64,000 nucleotides of DNA, from the NCBI GenBank assembly GCA_949130495.1, contig OX422220.1:128128268-128192267 (forward strand). Direction: 5' to 3'. Below the pieces are notes generated by a model that saw only the letters and a program-made list of their open reading frames with translations, was not told the DNA's origin and searched no databases. This document shows positions 38,339-50,060 of the stretch, piece by piece. The position numbers and the translations under genes were made by a program. Positions within the stretch are counted from its first letter, which is position 1. Each line of letters starts with the position of its first letter. The DNA is from Sambucus nigra. Its lineage: Eukaryota; Streptophyta; Magnoliopsida; Dipsacales; Adoxaceae.

Positions 38339-40054
38339 TGTTAGAATAAAAATTTCCAATTGTTTCCTTTGTAGTTTTGGCTCAATTCCAGACAAAAACG
38401 TTTGAGTCATAGGATAGAGTTAATTGATCAACTTTCAAGCCTATGGCGAGTTTGTTGAAGACGTAGTGGCCAAGTGTATAAAGCTTCATCAAAATACCGA
38501 GTTTAAGTGCCTCATTTCTATGTCATCAACAATGGTTCCATGCTCCCAAGGTATGAATGAATTATATATATATATATATATATATATAAGAACTTGGAAC
38601 AGTATAATGGGTGTAGGTTTAATTAAAACTATTATTTATTTTTAGAAAGATTTAATTAAAACTTTAAATAAAGTTTATAAAGTTTCTGGGCTAAAAATGA
38701 AAATTTCCAACTTTCTGGAAGTTCGTTCGATATGTCATTAGAACGAGTTTTTCGTTCGAACCAAATGTCGTTCGAATGAATTTGCCAACGAGTTCCCAGT
38801 TTGGCCTCTGTAACTTTGTTCGAAATGTCGTTCGAACGAGATGGATGTTCGAACGAGATTTCCAACGAGATTTCTAACGAGTTAATTTTTTGAAGACACT
38901 AGAACTTCCTTAGAATGTCATTAGAAGGCCGTTCGAACGAGACTTCGTTCGAATGAAAAGTCGTTCGAACGAGATTTGGCGGGAACAGTTAAATGGTAGT
39001 TTTTGACAGTTTTCACCCACTTTTCCATTATCTTTACCCACTAACTTTTGACTGGATATCTAAGTGCGGGAACCAACTTTGGAAAGTGAAATTTTTCATA
39101 CACATCTATCTCCAAGAGAGAGTTTGAGAGCAAAAGAGAGAAAGAAAAGTTCATGTTTTAAAGTGTCTATTTTTCAAAGAAAAATTTCATTTACACTTTA
39201 GTTTTCACCTATATTATTTATTCCAAGTATTCTTTTTATATATATATACATTGCTTGGAGTTTGGCACCGGTTTTTCATCTCTACCGTTTTGAAGAGACG
39301 TTTGGGTTTACTTCTAAATCGCACAACGAAGAAGATGTTTACGTTGATTTACCCACTTGGAGAAAGGATCCATATTTGGGTGACGGTGACCATATAAAGT
39401 CCGATCGGTAGATTCCGAGACCGCGGTGGAGTTCCGTGGTTATTCACTCGGTAGAGGTTGATACAAGAAGACGCGTCGGGGATTGAGAGGGATCGAGTCG
39501 AGTGTTGTAAGTCATCTTGCTTGTAGTTTTATATTCCATACTTAGTGGATTTGAGGCTAGGGCCATCCGAGGTTTTTTCCCGTTGTGGATTTTTCCTCGT
39601 ACATTGCGGTGTAGTGATTTATTGTTTATTTTATCTTGCTATACTCACCTAGAACGCATGCTTAGGTAATTCAATATAAAATTTAGTTTTAATCACTACA
39701 TGTTTAATTTGGTGCGAAATTAAATATTGGGTAATGTTTAGTTAATTTAATTCAAGTCATTTAATTTAATTTGATAAAATTGGTTTGGCCTAATTTGGTA
39801 AAATTGAGAAATATGACTTAGGCAAAGTTTCTAGGACTTGGGTTAATTTAATTGGTTTAAGTGAAATAAATTTAAATTAGTGTGTGTGTTTTAATTTTAT
39901 TTCACTTTGGTTTAATTTTAATTTTGGAAGAAATTAAAATTGGTTAAGTTGTTTTAATTGAAACATCATCTTATCGCTTTTGCATCTTTCTATAAATGGA
40001 AATTATTACTCTTTAAAGGCTTGATGTAAAAATAAGGGGCCTATTGTTCCAACA
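38339..40054 (+). repeat. C 3' LTR, full length (1716 bp)
   Basis: It starts TGTTAGAA right after the polypurine tract and ends TTCCAACA, short inverted ends as in intact LTRs. It carries the motif cluster at 38721-38983 and a TATA-like run at 39236-39250. B sequence resumes at about 40060. Confidence 0.9.
38721..38983. repeat. GTCGTTCGAACGAG palindromic motif cluster, C 3' LTR
   Basis: Counterpart of 33053-33316, nearly identical in copy number and order. Confidence 0.85.
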
Positions 40055-40580
40055 ATAGTTCAGATCCCAAAACCTTTTGAAAATATTCAGCAAGTAATTA
40101 ATATGCAACAATTAAGTATGCATTAACCCTTTTCGTTTTTAAGCTGGTGTCTCACTCTCTTGAGATATTACTCACCCCTCAACTATTGAGCACACCTAAC
40201 GCTTACTTCCCAACCCAACTAGTTATGATGTCCCACCTAACTAGTCATATTACAAATCTTTCTATCACCTTACTCTATCCCATGTACTTCCTCCCTTTGA
40301 TTCACAAGTTATTTTACTCATTAACTTACTTAATCATTTCCAATTTAATTAATTATATAACATTCACGCCAGTTATATATAAAATACATTTACAATTTAT
40401 GTATTTTACCCTTTTATAATCATCTACTCTATTATATACGTTCAAATCTACTAAAACAATCACACATATATCGTGTATAGTAACCATCCTCTTGAGTAAT
40501 AACCCACTGAATGATTGCCTCTAAGATGCTATCATATCTAGGCATACTCTCTTTAATAGATTACCATAAGTCGATTAGAC
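40055..40580 (-). repeat. B 5' LTR, third piece
   Basis: From TTCAGATCCCAAAACC onward it matches 18878-19300 of the B 3' LTR. Similarity stops just before D, and it does not resume after D. Confidence 0.75.
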
Positions 40581-40601
40581 ATGGTTGATATGCCCAAGTA
40601 T

Positions 40602-41045
40602 AACCTCAGCCAGGGATACCTACCTCGGCCGAGATAATGGCCGAGACATTGATAAGCCCAATGAGGGGTAAGGGCCCACGATACCACCCCTCGGCCAGGA
40701 CTACCTCGACCCAGGCCGACACTACTACATGCACCTCCCCAAGGACACTTCACACATCGCAGATATCAACAGCAACCTCTAGTACCCAGGAACAGCAACC
40801 TCGGTCAACAGTAGGCCGAGACAACAAGAGGCTCCACACGTTCATCTTCAATATGGATCCTACCTCGGCTTAGGCTGAGGTTACCAGAGGTATTAGTAAA
40901 CATCAGCATGCCACATTCCTAACCTCGGCTCAGGCCGACCCTAGCATATACCTCGGCTGACATCAGGCCGAGATTCCTCATGACACTTTGTGGATTGAGC
41001 GGACATCCGACCTTTATAGCTCGGCCTCTCATAGGCCGAGGCCAT
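40602..41045. repeat. CTCGGCC/GGCCGAG motif cluster, D 5' LTR
   Basis: More than a dozen copies or one-base variants of CTCGGCC in both orientations, including the palindrome CTCGGCCGAG. The 3' LTR has the same cluster at about 53093-53535. Confidence 0.85.
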
Positions 41046-41253
41046 TCACCAACCTAACTGCCGAGCATCTGTTGACATTTGGATTAGGACGCCTGGACAC
41101 AAATCAGTTGTAACAAGATTATTCTCCACATGGGGGAGAATATTTCATCATCATTGCTTACATGTGACTAGGACAGGTGGCATTCCCCCATTGGTGAGGA
41201 TATCACACACATGCTCACTGCATGCATGGGGGGTACATTACACCCCCTAGGCA

Positions 41254-41263
41254 CTATATATAG
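41254..41263 (+). promoter_or_regulatory. TATA box in D 5' LTR
   Basis: CTATATATAG in GC-richer surroundings, about 200 bases after the motif cluster. It is a good plant TATA box and the probable start point of the gag-pol RNA. The 3' LTR copy is at 53745-53754. Confidence 0.7.
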
Positions 41264-41572
41264 GGGTCATCCCCTACCTTGAAAAAGGATCTCATTCATG
41301 CAACCCTAGAAAAAACCCTGTCAAAATATACAGTAGAGCCAGAGAGCTTGAGTGAATTGTACCCATGGTCATTAGTACCATCTGTCAGTGATATTACTCA
41401 CACGCTCACTGTGGACGTAGGCCAGAACAGGCTGAACCACCCATATTTCGGTGTTAATCTCCTCATATCCTCACCTCCTTCTCTCCTCTTTTTATAGCTG
41501 TACTGCCATTGTTATATACATAGAGCTTGGAAACACCTTACCTGGTGGTGCTGATTCACAGCATCATCATTT

Positions 41573-41590
41573 TGGCGCCGTCTATGGGAA
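41573..41590 (+). other. D primer-binding site
   Basis: TGGCGCCGTCTATGGGAA three bases after the LTR. This PBS type is common in plant Tat elements and is shared with E. I do not assign the tRNA. Confidence 0.85.
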
Positions 41591-41738
41591 TTTATCTCTT
41601 CCTCTTTTTCTGCTTTATCTCACCGGAGACTCTGGTGGTGAACCAGGAACCACCCCTTGTGTGGAGCTGTTTCACCATTGAAAGAGGTCCTTTAAGGTAT
41701 TAAGCTCACCTGCTACTAAAGCTCTATACAGTTAACGC

Positions 41739-43480
41739 ATGGCACCAGACTTACCGCCGCCTCTTCCGCCGCCCGGAGGTGGAGGAGATAGCTCTAGTCA
41801 GGCTCCTCCCCAGTCCGAAATGGAGGAGGTGGCAGCTGCCTTGAAATCTTTGGCTGCAACACAGCAAGCGATGAAGGAGCAATTTGTACAGCTCAGCCAA
41901 ACCATGATGATGAGACCGCCTGGGGTCTCACCGGATATGATCACTCCGGTGGCGGTCCATCAACAGCCAGACGCCAGGGGACCACCCCAGGCACCGATGA
42001 AGGACCAACCTGCACCTCAGCGGAGGAGGGACGTTGCTGACCCTAGGCGCTTGCACATGGGGAGGCAAGGAAACCTTTGCCCAGAGGACAGGTATGATGA
42101 CCTAGGAGAAGAAGAGGCCCCAGAAGACTGCTGGGAGCCATATGAGGTGTCAGATAACATCGTACGACCTCTTAGGCAAACCCAAGGATGTGTCGGCCGA
42201 AGAAACGAGGCCCAACAAAGAGGGTCGGCCGTTGATAGACAGAACCAAGGATGTGTCGGTCGAAGAAGAGATGAGGTCCAGCAGAGGGGGTCGGCCTTCA
42301 ACAGGTTGAGCAGAGGCTCGGCCTTCGAGAGGCTGGGACTAGTTAATGACCTAAGACACAGGCTATCAAGGTCAAGGAGTGCGGCAGGCTCCCAAAGAGG
42401 GGATAGGCAGGCTCGGCCAGGTCAAGGCCGACCCATGGAGAGAAGAGACAGGGAGCAAGAAGAGGCCAACAGTCAGCGGGTCGCGGCTGGGGAACCCTCT
42501 GTCCACCGCAGAGAAGTGGCAGGGGATAACCTCGGCCAAGTTGATGAGAGAAGACCCTGGAATGACTCAATCCAACGTCTCGAGGAGAAGATAGGGGACC
42601 TCATGAAGAGTAGGGACCCATTACAAAGGGGCTACTCGGAGGGCTCCCTGTTTGTAGCTAGGATAGTGGGGTTCCCAACCCCCGTTAAGTTCAAGCCTCC
42701 TACAGTGACTCCTAAGTATGATGGAAGCACTAACCCAGTGCACCATATCGAGATGTATCAGTCAGCCGCAGATATTTACTCGATACCTGATGAGATGAAG
42801 TGCAGGGCCTTCTCAGGAACTTTGACAGGGGCCGCGCATAGCTGGTTCACCTCTCTTCCAAAGAATTCAATCGAAAACTTCAAGGGGTTGGCCGAGAAGT
42901 TCATCCATAACTTCTGCTTTGGGGTAAGACCTCAGAAGAAGACTACCCACCTCCTATATGTCAAACAGGCTAAGGGTGAAAGCCTAAGAGACTACATAGA
43001 AAGATTCAACAAGGAGAAATTATAGGTGGAGGACTATGAAGAGAGCATAGCCATGACCGCCCTTATAGGAGGCCTCCAGAAGGGAAAGCTACTATGGAAG
43101 CTGGTGGAAGACCCCCCCAAGTCTATGGCAGAGCTGTTGTCCACTGCAGGGAAAGTGATGAATGCGGAAGAGGCGATGGCCGCCAAATACGAGGAGGAGA
43201 ACCGTGGTAGCGCGGGGAGGTCCCAGGGCAAGAAAGAAGGGAAGAAACGGTCAGCAGATGATAAGGTCGCTCATTACACTCCTCTGACTGTGAGCTGTGA
43301 ACACATTCTTAATGAGATCAAGACTGACCGGGCTCTAAGGTGGCCAGAGAAATTGAAGGCCCCGCCACATAAGAGGAATAAAAACCTCTGGTGTGAGTTC
43401 CATCAGGATCACGGCCATGTCACGGACAGATGATTTGCCCTAAAGGATGAGATTGAGAAGATGCTGAAATCCGAGAAGCT
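41739..43480 (+). pseudogene. D gag
   Basis: Start ATG at 41739, after a ~170-base leader. The N-terminal third is Pro-, Gln- and Arg-rich, with repeated GRRNE/GRRRDE and RGSA units. The capsid domain follows (PKYDGSTNPVHHIEMYQSA, CRAFSGTLTGAAHSWFTSLP, FCFGVRPQKKTTHLL, GESLRDYIERFNKE). An in-frame TAG at 43023 cuts it. Reading resumes in frame with VMNAEEAMAAKYEEE and WCEFHQDHGHVTDR, a Tat-type zinc knuckle whose last Cys codon is TGA (43431). Gag packages element RNA in virus-like particles. Two stops make this copy defective without readthrough. Confidence 0.92.
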
Positions 43481-44640
43481 AAGAAAGTATGTGGATGGCA
43501 AGGCCCTAAAAGGTGGAAGAGAAGACCCTAGGAAAAGAAGAGACGACAGGTGCCATGGCGATGTCCCGGCTAGAAGGCATGATGATTCAGAGGGCGATGA
43601 TGGAGATGACCCGGATCTCCCACCTAGGGATGACAACACACCAGTGAAGAGGGTAGGAATGGTCTCCTTTGGTGTTAGCACCATATGTGGGGGATTCGCA
43701 GGAGGAGGCTCTGAGGTAGACGATAGAAAGGCTCATGTAGCGGAGGCCAAGTCGGTTGTCAAGCCTGAGGTTGTGAACCTGACGTCTTTGGACGCTGTGC
43801 AGAAGAGAACGAAAGTGGACATGGACACCCTAGTGGTGGGGTTCTCCCGGCTCGACTTCAAGGGCATCTTATCCCCCCATGATGACCCCTTGGTCATAAC
43901 GACAAGGGTGCATGGGTGCGATGTAGGGATAATCCTCATAGATGGGGGAAGCTCAGCAGATGTGATGTTCTGGCCTTGTTTCAAGAGCTTGGGTCTTAGA
44001 AGATCAAGGCTAGTGCCATACCACCACCCCTTGATAGGCTTCAGTGGTGAGAAAGTGCACCCATTGGGCATGTATGAGATGGATGTGCGCATGGGGGATG
44101 AGTGGCCTAAGAGGCTGACTAAGAAGATAAACTTTTTTGTTATGGACGAGAATGTCTTCTCGGCCTACAACCTCATCATCGGAAGAGTATCCCTCAAGGA
44201 GTTTGAAGCCGTGCCGTCAATGGTCCATCAAATGCTAAAATTCCCGACTCCTTATGGGGTAGGGGAAGTGCAGGGGGATCAGACCACGGCACGGGAGTGT
44301 TACTTCAACTCAGCTGAAGAGAGGGAGGCCCATAAGAGAGCAACCGTCACCTACAGCATAGACACTCTTGACCCGAGAGATGAAACAAAGCTAAAGAAGG
44401 GCGAGGCCGCGGAAGGGGTAGAATCCATCGTCCTCAATGAGGACGAGCCGGAAAAAACCGTCCAGGTCGGCAAGGCCCTAGAACCAAAGATTAAGGCAGA
44501 GTTGGTAAGCCTTCTCAGGAAGAGGCAGAGTGTCTTCGCCTGGAGCCACACCGATATGCCTGGTATTGACCCTGAGGTCATGACCCACAAACTCAACGTG
44601 GACAGGGATGCCAGGCCAATCAAGCAGAGGAGAAGAATTT
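43481..44640 (+). pseudogene. D protease and start of RT
   Basis: It is in the gag frame and open from 43461 to 44678. VHGCDVGIILIDGGSSADVM holds the aspartic protease active site D-G-G-S (43941-43952). YNLIIGRVSLKEF and VPSMVHQMLKFPT follow, as in plant gypsy proteases, and then the linker to RT (FAWSHTDMPGIDPEV, MTHKLNVD, KQRRR). The pol frame changes near 44640, because a one-base deletion lies inside the conserved RT start. This looks like damage rather than programmed frameshifting, because it falls within a conserved block. Confidence 0.9.
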
Positions 44641-45949
44641 ACTCAGAGAGAAGTATGAGGTCATTCGGGAAGAGGTGAAAAAGTTGGAAGAGGCCGAGTT
44701 CATACGAGAGGTCACCTATCCAGAGTGGCTCTCAAATGCAGTGATCGTGCCTAAGGACAATGTAAAGTGGCGGATGTGTGTAGATTTCACAGACCTGAAT
44801 AGGTCTTGCCCAAAGGACAGCTATCCCCTACCTAGGATAGACTAGATGGTGGACGCAACAGCAGGGCACGAGGTCATGAGTTTCATGGATGCTTATTCAG
44901 GTTATAACCAAATCTTCATGGACGCCGAAGACTCTGAGAAGACAGCCTTCATCACTGACAAGGGGACGTACTGTTACAAGGTAATGCCCTTTGGTCTAAA
45001 AAATGCGGGGGCAACATATCAGCGTCTCGTCAATAGGATGTTTAAGGAACAGATCGGTAAGACCATGGAGGTGTACGTGGACGATATGCTAACGAAGAGC
45101 CTGAAGGCATGTACTCACGTAGCGGACCTTGAGAAGACCTTTGATGTCATGGACTCCTACAGGATGAAGCTCAACCCAGCAAAATGTGTCTTCGGGGTAG
45201 GAGCCCGGAAGTTCCTAGGGTTCATCGTTAATCAGAGGGGAATTGAAGCAAACTCGAAAAAAATCAAGGCGTTACTCGACATGAAGACTCCTAGGAGTAT
45301 CAAGGATGTTCAGAGACTCACTGGAAGGGTGGCGGCCCTTAACAGGTTTGTTTACAGAGCCACAGACAAGTGTCTTCCGTTCTTTAAAGTCCTGAGAAAG
45401 GCCTTCCAGTGGGATGAAGAGTGTGAAAAAGCTTTTGATCAATTGAAGTTCTACTTGGGGTCTCCCTTGCTTCTGTCCCGGCCTGTCGCGGGGGAAAGGT
45501 TGTTTGTGTACCTGGCAGTCTCTGAGTCAGCCATTAGCGCGGCCATCATACGGGAAGAGGATGGGGTTCAGAGACCTGTGTATTTCAATAGTAAGGCCCT
45601 TCAAGGGTCTGAACAAAACTATCTTTTCGCGGAGAAATTGGCTTATGCCCTGATACACGCCTCTAGGAAGATGAAGCCTTACTTTCAAGCTCACTCCATG
45701 ACAGTCCTCACCGACTCACCACTACGGCAGGTCTTGCACAAGCCTGAGAAGTCCGGAAGACTGATGACCTGGGCCATCGAGCTAGGAGAGTATGACCTCA
45801 CCTACCAGCCCAGGACAGCCATCAAGGGGCAGGCCCTCGCAGACTTTGTCGCAGAGTTCACCTGGGAAGAGGCAGATAGAGGTTCGGAAGAGGCTGAGAC
45901 AGAGAAAGGCCTGAATGATGGCGAAGAGACAAACCGTAGTGTCTTCTGA
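44633..45949 (+). pseudogene. D reverse transcriptase and first RNase H
   Basis: The second frame opens near 44633 (REKYEVIREEVKKLEEAEFI, WRMCVDFTDLNRSCPKDSYP). It meets a TAG at 44843, then stays open for 367 codons. RT motifs: SFMDAYSGYNQI, MPFGLKNAGATYQRLVN, catalytic YVDDM at 45074-45088, and KFLGFIVNQRGIE. Connection: AFDQLKFYLGSPLLLSRP. The first RNase H begins YLAVSESAISAAI, where the usual catalytic Asp is replaced; this is common in Tat elements that carry a second RNase H. It ends at TGA 45947. RT copies the element RNA. Confidence 0.93.
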
Positions 45950-47809
45950 AATTCGAAAGAGGCAGAACCAAACGTCTTCCAAGGCCGAGAAGAGGTAGTC
46001 CCAGGTAAGACTCGGAGGAGAATAGAAGAAAACGAAGAGGATCGATACCTCTTCGAAAAAGGGGTAATGAGAGAAGGGGTCTTTTCTTCAGACGAAGACG
46101 TATGGAGCCTCTTCGTGGATGGATCCTCCTGTGACGGTGGAAGCGGCGCGGGGCTAGTACTCTCGGCCCCAGATGGCGCCAACATTGAATATGCCTTAAG
46201 ATTCAACTTCCAGGATTCAAATAACGAGTCTGAGTATGAGGCCATCATAGCGGGTCTCCTACTGGCAACAACTCTACGGGTAAAGCGGCTCCTACTGCAT
46301 AGCGACTCAAGGTTGGTTGTTAACCAGGTGCTGGGGGCATACGAGGCTAAAGACGAAAGGATGGCCAGGTACTTAAAAAAGGTAAGAGGATTGCTAGAGT
46401 TTTTTGAAGAGGCCAAACTGAAGAGAGTGCCGAGATTGAGTAACAATCACGCTGACGCATTGGCAAGACTGGCCTCGGCAATGAAGACAGACTTGGGAAG
46501 AACCATCCCAATTGAAGTCCTGGGAAAGGCAAGCATAGAGGAGGACGAGGTACGCAGCCCTTGTCACAATGTGAACCCAGGAGACTCTTGGATCGACCCG
46601 CTCGTCAGATACCTAAGAGAGGGGGAGCTACCTGAGTCCAGATTGGAAAGAAAAAAGTTGAGGTATAGAGCTGCCAAGTTCTCATTGGTAGGTGATGTCT
46701 TGTATAAGAAGGGGTTCCTCTTGCCCCTCCTCAGATGTGTGCATCCCATGGAGATACCCCGGGTCTTGCAAGAGGTTCATAAGGGCTCTTGCTCTAGCCA
46801 TATAGGGGGAAGACCCTTAGCCAAAAGGATCATCACTCAAGGATACTGGTGGCCAACCTTGTCTAGGGACGCTGCTGACTATGTGAAGAAGTGCGACAAA
46901 TGCCAGAGGTTTGCCACTATCCCCCACCAACCCAATCAACCTATGACATCAATCTCTTCTCCATGGTCGTTCGCAGTATGGGGAATTGACTTAGTAGGAC
47001 CTTTGCCAAGAGCAGTCAACAACTATAGATTCTTGATAGTTGCCATTGACTACTTTTCAAAATGGGTAGAAGTCGAACCCATGATAACAATTACGGAGCA
47101 GAAGACCTTTCAGTTCATCTGGAAGAACATCATATGTAGGTATGGCCTCCCAAACATGCTCATCTCAGATAATGGGACCCAGTTCAAGAATGCCTCCTTG
47201 GAGAAGTATTGCCAAAGTGTGGGGATTAAACAGTTCTTCTCATCTCCTGGTCGACCTCAGGCTAATGGCCAGACTGAGGTCACAAATAGGACTATCTTGA
47301 ATGGAATCAAGAAGAGGTTAGAAGACGCGAAGGGGAGATGGATAGAAGAGGTTTACGTTGTGCTATGGGCTTACAGGACCACAGCGAGGACACCCACGGG
47401 AGAAACCCCATTCATGCTGGCACACGGTTCAGAAGCCGTCATACCAACGGAGATAGGCTTACCAACTCATCGGATTCAGACCTATAATCCTGACAGCAAT
47501 GGGGAAAGGAGGAGGTCAGACTTGGACCTTATTGAAGAAAGGAGGGAAGACGCAGAGGTCCAGAAAGCAGCCTACCAGGAGAGGGCAGAAAAATTCTACA
47601 ATCAAAGGGTGAAGACAAGACCCATTGCGGTAGGAGACCTAGTGCTTAAGAAAACCCTACAGAAAACAAACAAGCTACACCCGAACTAGCATGGTCCCTA
47701 CAGAGTAACGAAAGAGGTTGTGCCTGGAACGTATAGGCTAGAGAACCTAGAAGGAGAACCCTTCACCAACCCGTGGAATGCCAACCACCTAAAGAGATAT
47801 TTCATATAA
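45950..47809 (+). pseudogene. D archaeal-type RNase H and integrase
   Basis: Same frame as RT and open from 46067 to the TAG at 47687. The second RNase H has all the expected acidic residues: LFVDGSS, NNESEYEAIIAGL, LHSDSRLVVNQV and NHADALARLAS. The integrase HHCC finger (VHKGSCSSHIGG to KKCDKCQRFA) is at about 46770-46910. The core has WGIDLVGPLP, LISDNGTQF and GQTEVTNR, so the D-D-E triad is intact. The C-terminal domain continues past TAG 47687 to the natural stop TAA at 47807-47809 (NPWNANHLKRYF). Integrase inserts the cDNA. No chromodomain was seen. Confidence 0.94.
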
Positions 47810-47900
47810 TGTTGCATCTATTTTGACAATTGTAAATGTACCATCTTATTAAGAAGAGATTGTTAATAAAGATCAGTTCCCATGACATTCTTATTCAATT

Positions 47901-49870
47901 CTTAACATCATTAATTTGGTGATTTATTATGAGGCATACCTCGGCCCAGGTGATGACCTCAGACCCTCATAACATCACTCGGTGGTGACGAGGTCTGAGC
48001 TCAGACACCTTAGTTAGAGGACCTCAGACCCTTAACATCATTAATTTGGTGATTTATTATGAGGCATACCTCGGCCTAGGCGATGACCTCAGACCCTCAT
48101 AACACCACTCGGTGGTGACGAGGTCTGAGCTCAGACACCTGAGTTAGAGGACCTCAGACCCTTGACATCATTAATTTGGTGATTTATTATGAGGTATACC
48201 TTGGCCCAGGCGATGACCTCAGACCCTCATAACATCACTCGGTGGTGACGAGGTCTGAGCTCAGACACCTTAGTTAGAGGACCTCAGACCCTTAACATCA
48301 TTAATTTGGTGATTTATTATGAGGCATACCTCGGCCAAGGCGATGACCTCGGACCCTCATAACACCACTCGGTGGTGAAGAGGTATGAGCTCAGACACCT
48401 GAGTTAGAGGACCTCAGACCCTTAACATCATTAATTTGGTGATTTATTATGAGGCATACCTCGGCCAAGGCGATGACCTCAGACCCTCATAACACCACTC
48501 GGTGGTGAACAGGTCTGAGCTCAGACACCTGAGTTAGAGGACCTCAGACCCTTAACATCATTAATTTGGTGATTTATTATGAGGCATACCTCGGCCCAGG
48601 CGATGACCTCAGACCCTCAAAACACCACCCGGTGGTGACGAGGTCTGAGCTCAGACACTTGAGTTAGAGGACCTCAGACCCTTAACATCATTAATTTGGT
48701 GATTTATTATGAGGCATACCTCGGCCCAGGCGATGACCTCAGACCCTCATAACACCACCCGGTGGTGACGAGGTCTGAGCTCAGACACCTGAGTTAGAGG
48801 ACCTCAGACCCTTAACATCATTAATTTGGTGATTTATTATGAGGCATACCTCGGCCCAGGCGATGACCTCAGACCCTCATAACACCACCCGGTGGTGACG
48901 AGGTCTGAGCTCAGACACCTGAGTTAGAGGACCTCAGACCCTTAACATCATTAATTTGGTGATTTATTATGAGGCATACCTCGGCCCAGGCGATGACCTC
49001 AGACCCTCATAACACCACTCGGTGGTGAAGAGGTCTGAGCTCAGACACCTGAGTTAGAGGACCTCAGACCCTTGACATCATTAATTTGGTGATTTATTAT
49101 GAGGTATACCTTGGCCCAGGCGATGACCTCAGACCCTCATAACATCACTCGGTGGTGACGAGGTCTGAGCTCAGACACCTTAGTTAGAGGACCTCAGACC
49201 CATAACATCATTAATTTGGTGATTTATTATGAGGCATACCTCGGCCAAGGCGATGACCTCAGACCCTCATAACACCACTCGGTGGTGAAGAGGTCTGAGC
49301 TCAGACACCTGAGTTAGAGGACCTCAGACCCTTAACATCATTAATTTGGTGATTTATTATGAGGCATACCTCGGCCAAGGCGATGACCTCAGACCCTCAT
49401 AACACCACTCGGTGGTGAAGAGGTCTGAGCTCAGACACCTGAGTTAGAGGACCTCAGACCCTTAACATCATTAATTTGGTGATTTATTATGAGGCATACC
49501 TCGGCCCAGGCGATGACCTCAGACCCTCAAAACACCACCCGGTGGTGACGAGGTCTGAGCTCAGACACCTGAGTTAGAGGACCTCAGACCCTTAACATCA
49601 TTAATTTGGTGATTTATTATGAGGCATACCTCGGCCCAGGCGATGACCTCAGACCCTCATAACACCACCCGGTGGTGACGAGGTCTGAGCTCAGACACCT
49701 GAGTTAGAGGACCTCAGACCCTTAACATCATTAATTTGGTGATTTATTATGAGGCATACCTCGGCCCAGGCGACGACCTCAGACCCTCATAACACCACCC
49801 GGTGGTGACGAGGTCTGAGCTCAGACACCGGATTTAGAGGACCTCAGACCCTTAACATCATTAATTTGGT
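47901..49870. repeat. 130-bp tandem array, 15 copies plus a partial, in the D 3' region
   Basis: Monomers start CTTAACATCATTAATTTGG at 47901 and then every 130 bases to 49721, with a 20-base partial at 49851. Period length never varies. Each monomer holds a hairpin (CTCAGACC...GGTCTGAG outer stem, CACCAC...GTGGTG inner stem) and the perfect 14-base palindrome GTCTGAGCTCAGAC. Variants show a higher-order unit of seven monomers (910 bp): copies 3-8 repeat as 10-15. It lies between the pol end and the antisense gene. Tandem arrays at this site are known for Tat-type elements. Confidence 0.97.
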
Positions 49871-50060
49871 TATGGCATCATATTAAGTAATGACTTCAGA
49901 GAGTTCATAGCATTCAAATACATTCACAGATTAAGATGAAGGAAGACCTTGGCATTCAACAGAAGAAATTACATAACATTTAAATGTCTCAGAAAAAACA
50001 GAGGTACATAACATTTATAAGCAAGATTACAAGTCAAAAAATAGAGAAACAAAGGCCAAG
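49871..50060. other. Short spacer between the array and the antisense gene
   Basis: AT-richer sequence with no gene. It would hold the 3' untranslated region of the antisense gene. Confidence 0.5.

Larger units (their letters stand above)
32986..40054 (+). mobile_element. C: gag-only Ty1/copia-like element
   Basis: LTRs at 32986-34357 (truncated) and 38339-40054 are nearly identical where they overlap. A PBS follows the first and an AAAGGGGGAGAT polypurine tract precedes the second. The 3' LTR has TGTTAGAA...TTCCAACA ends. The only coding region is a large gag with two CCHC-type knuckles; protease, integrase and RT are absent. It lies in the B 5' LTR. About 50 bases of B and roughly 320 or more bases of the C 5' LTR are missing at the left junction, which points to a later deletion. 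Confidence 0.85.
18339..40580 (-). mobile_element. B: truncated minus-strand Tekay/Del-like element, interrupted by X and C
   Basis: Read on the minus strand: a 5' LTR in three pieces (40580-40055, 32985-32610, 23129-23011), PBS, gag, protease region, RT and RNase H, then a direct junction into the 3' LTR (about 19540-18339). Integrase and the chromodomain region are missing. The three LTR pieces align in order with 18339-19300, which shows that X and C inserted into the B LTR. Pol carries many stops. The right end is lost at or near the D insertion. Its LTR is homologous to that of N1. Confidence 0.8.
40586..41569 (+). repeat. D 5' LTR (984 bp)
   Basis: It has a motif cluster (CTCGGCC and its complement GGCCGAG) in the first ~460 bases, then a TATA box at 41254. 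The end CATCATCA abuts the PBS region. Confidence 0.95.

Noticed and set aside
44600..44680. Programmed frameshift between protease and RT in D
   Set aside because: The frame change lies inside a conserved RT block and looks like a one-base deletion. Several stop codons elsewhere show the copy is decaying.
42017..47689. Minus-strand ORFs opposite D gag-pol (for example 45802-46446, 43733-44092)
   Set aside because: They mirror the conserved sense domains and show no domain or splice structure of their own.
47901..49870. CRISPR-like array
   Set aside because: Monomers are repeated end to end without unique spacers, and the context is a plant retrotransposon.
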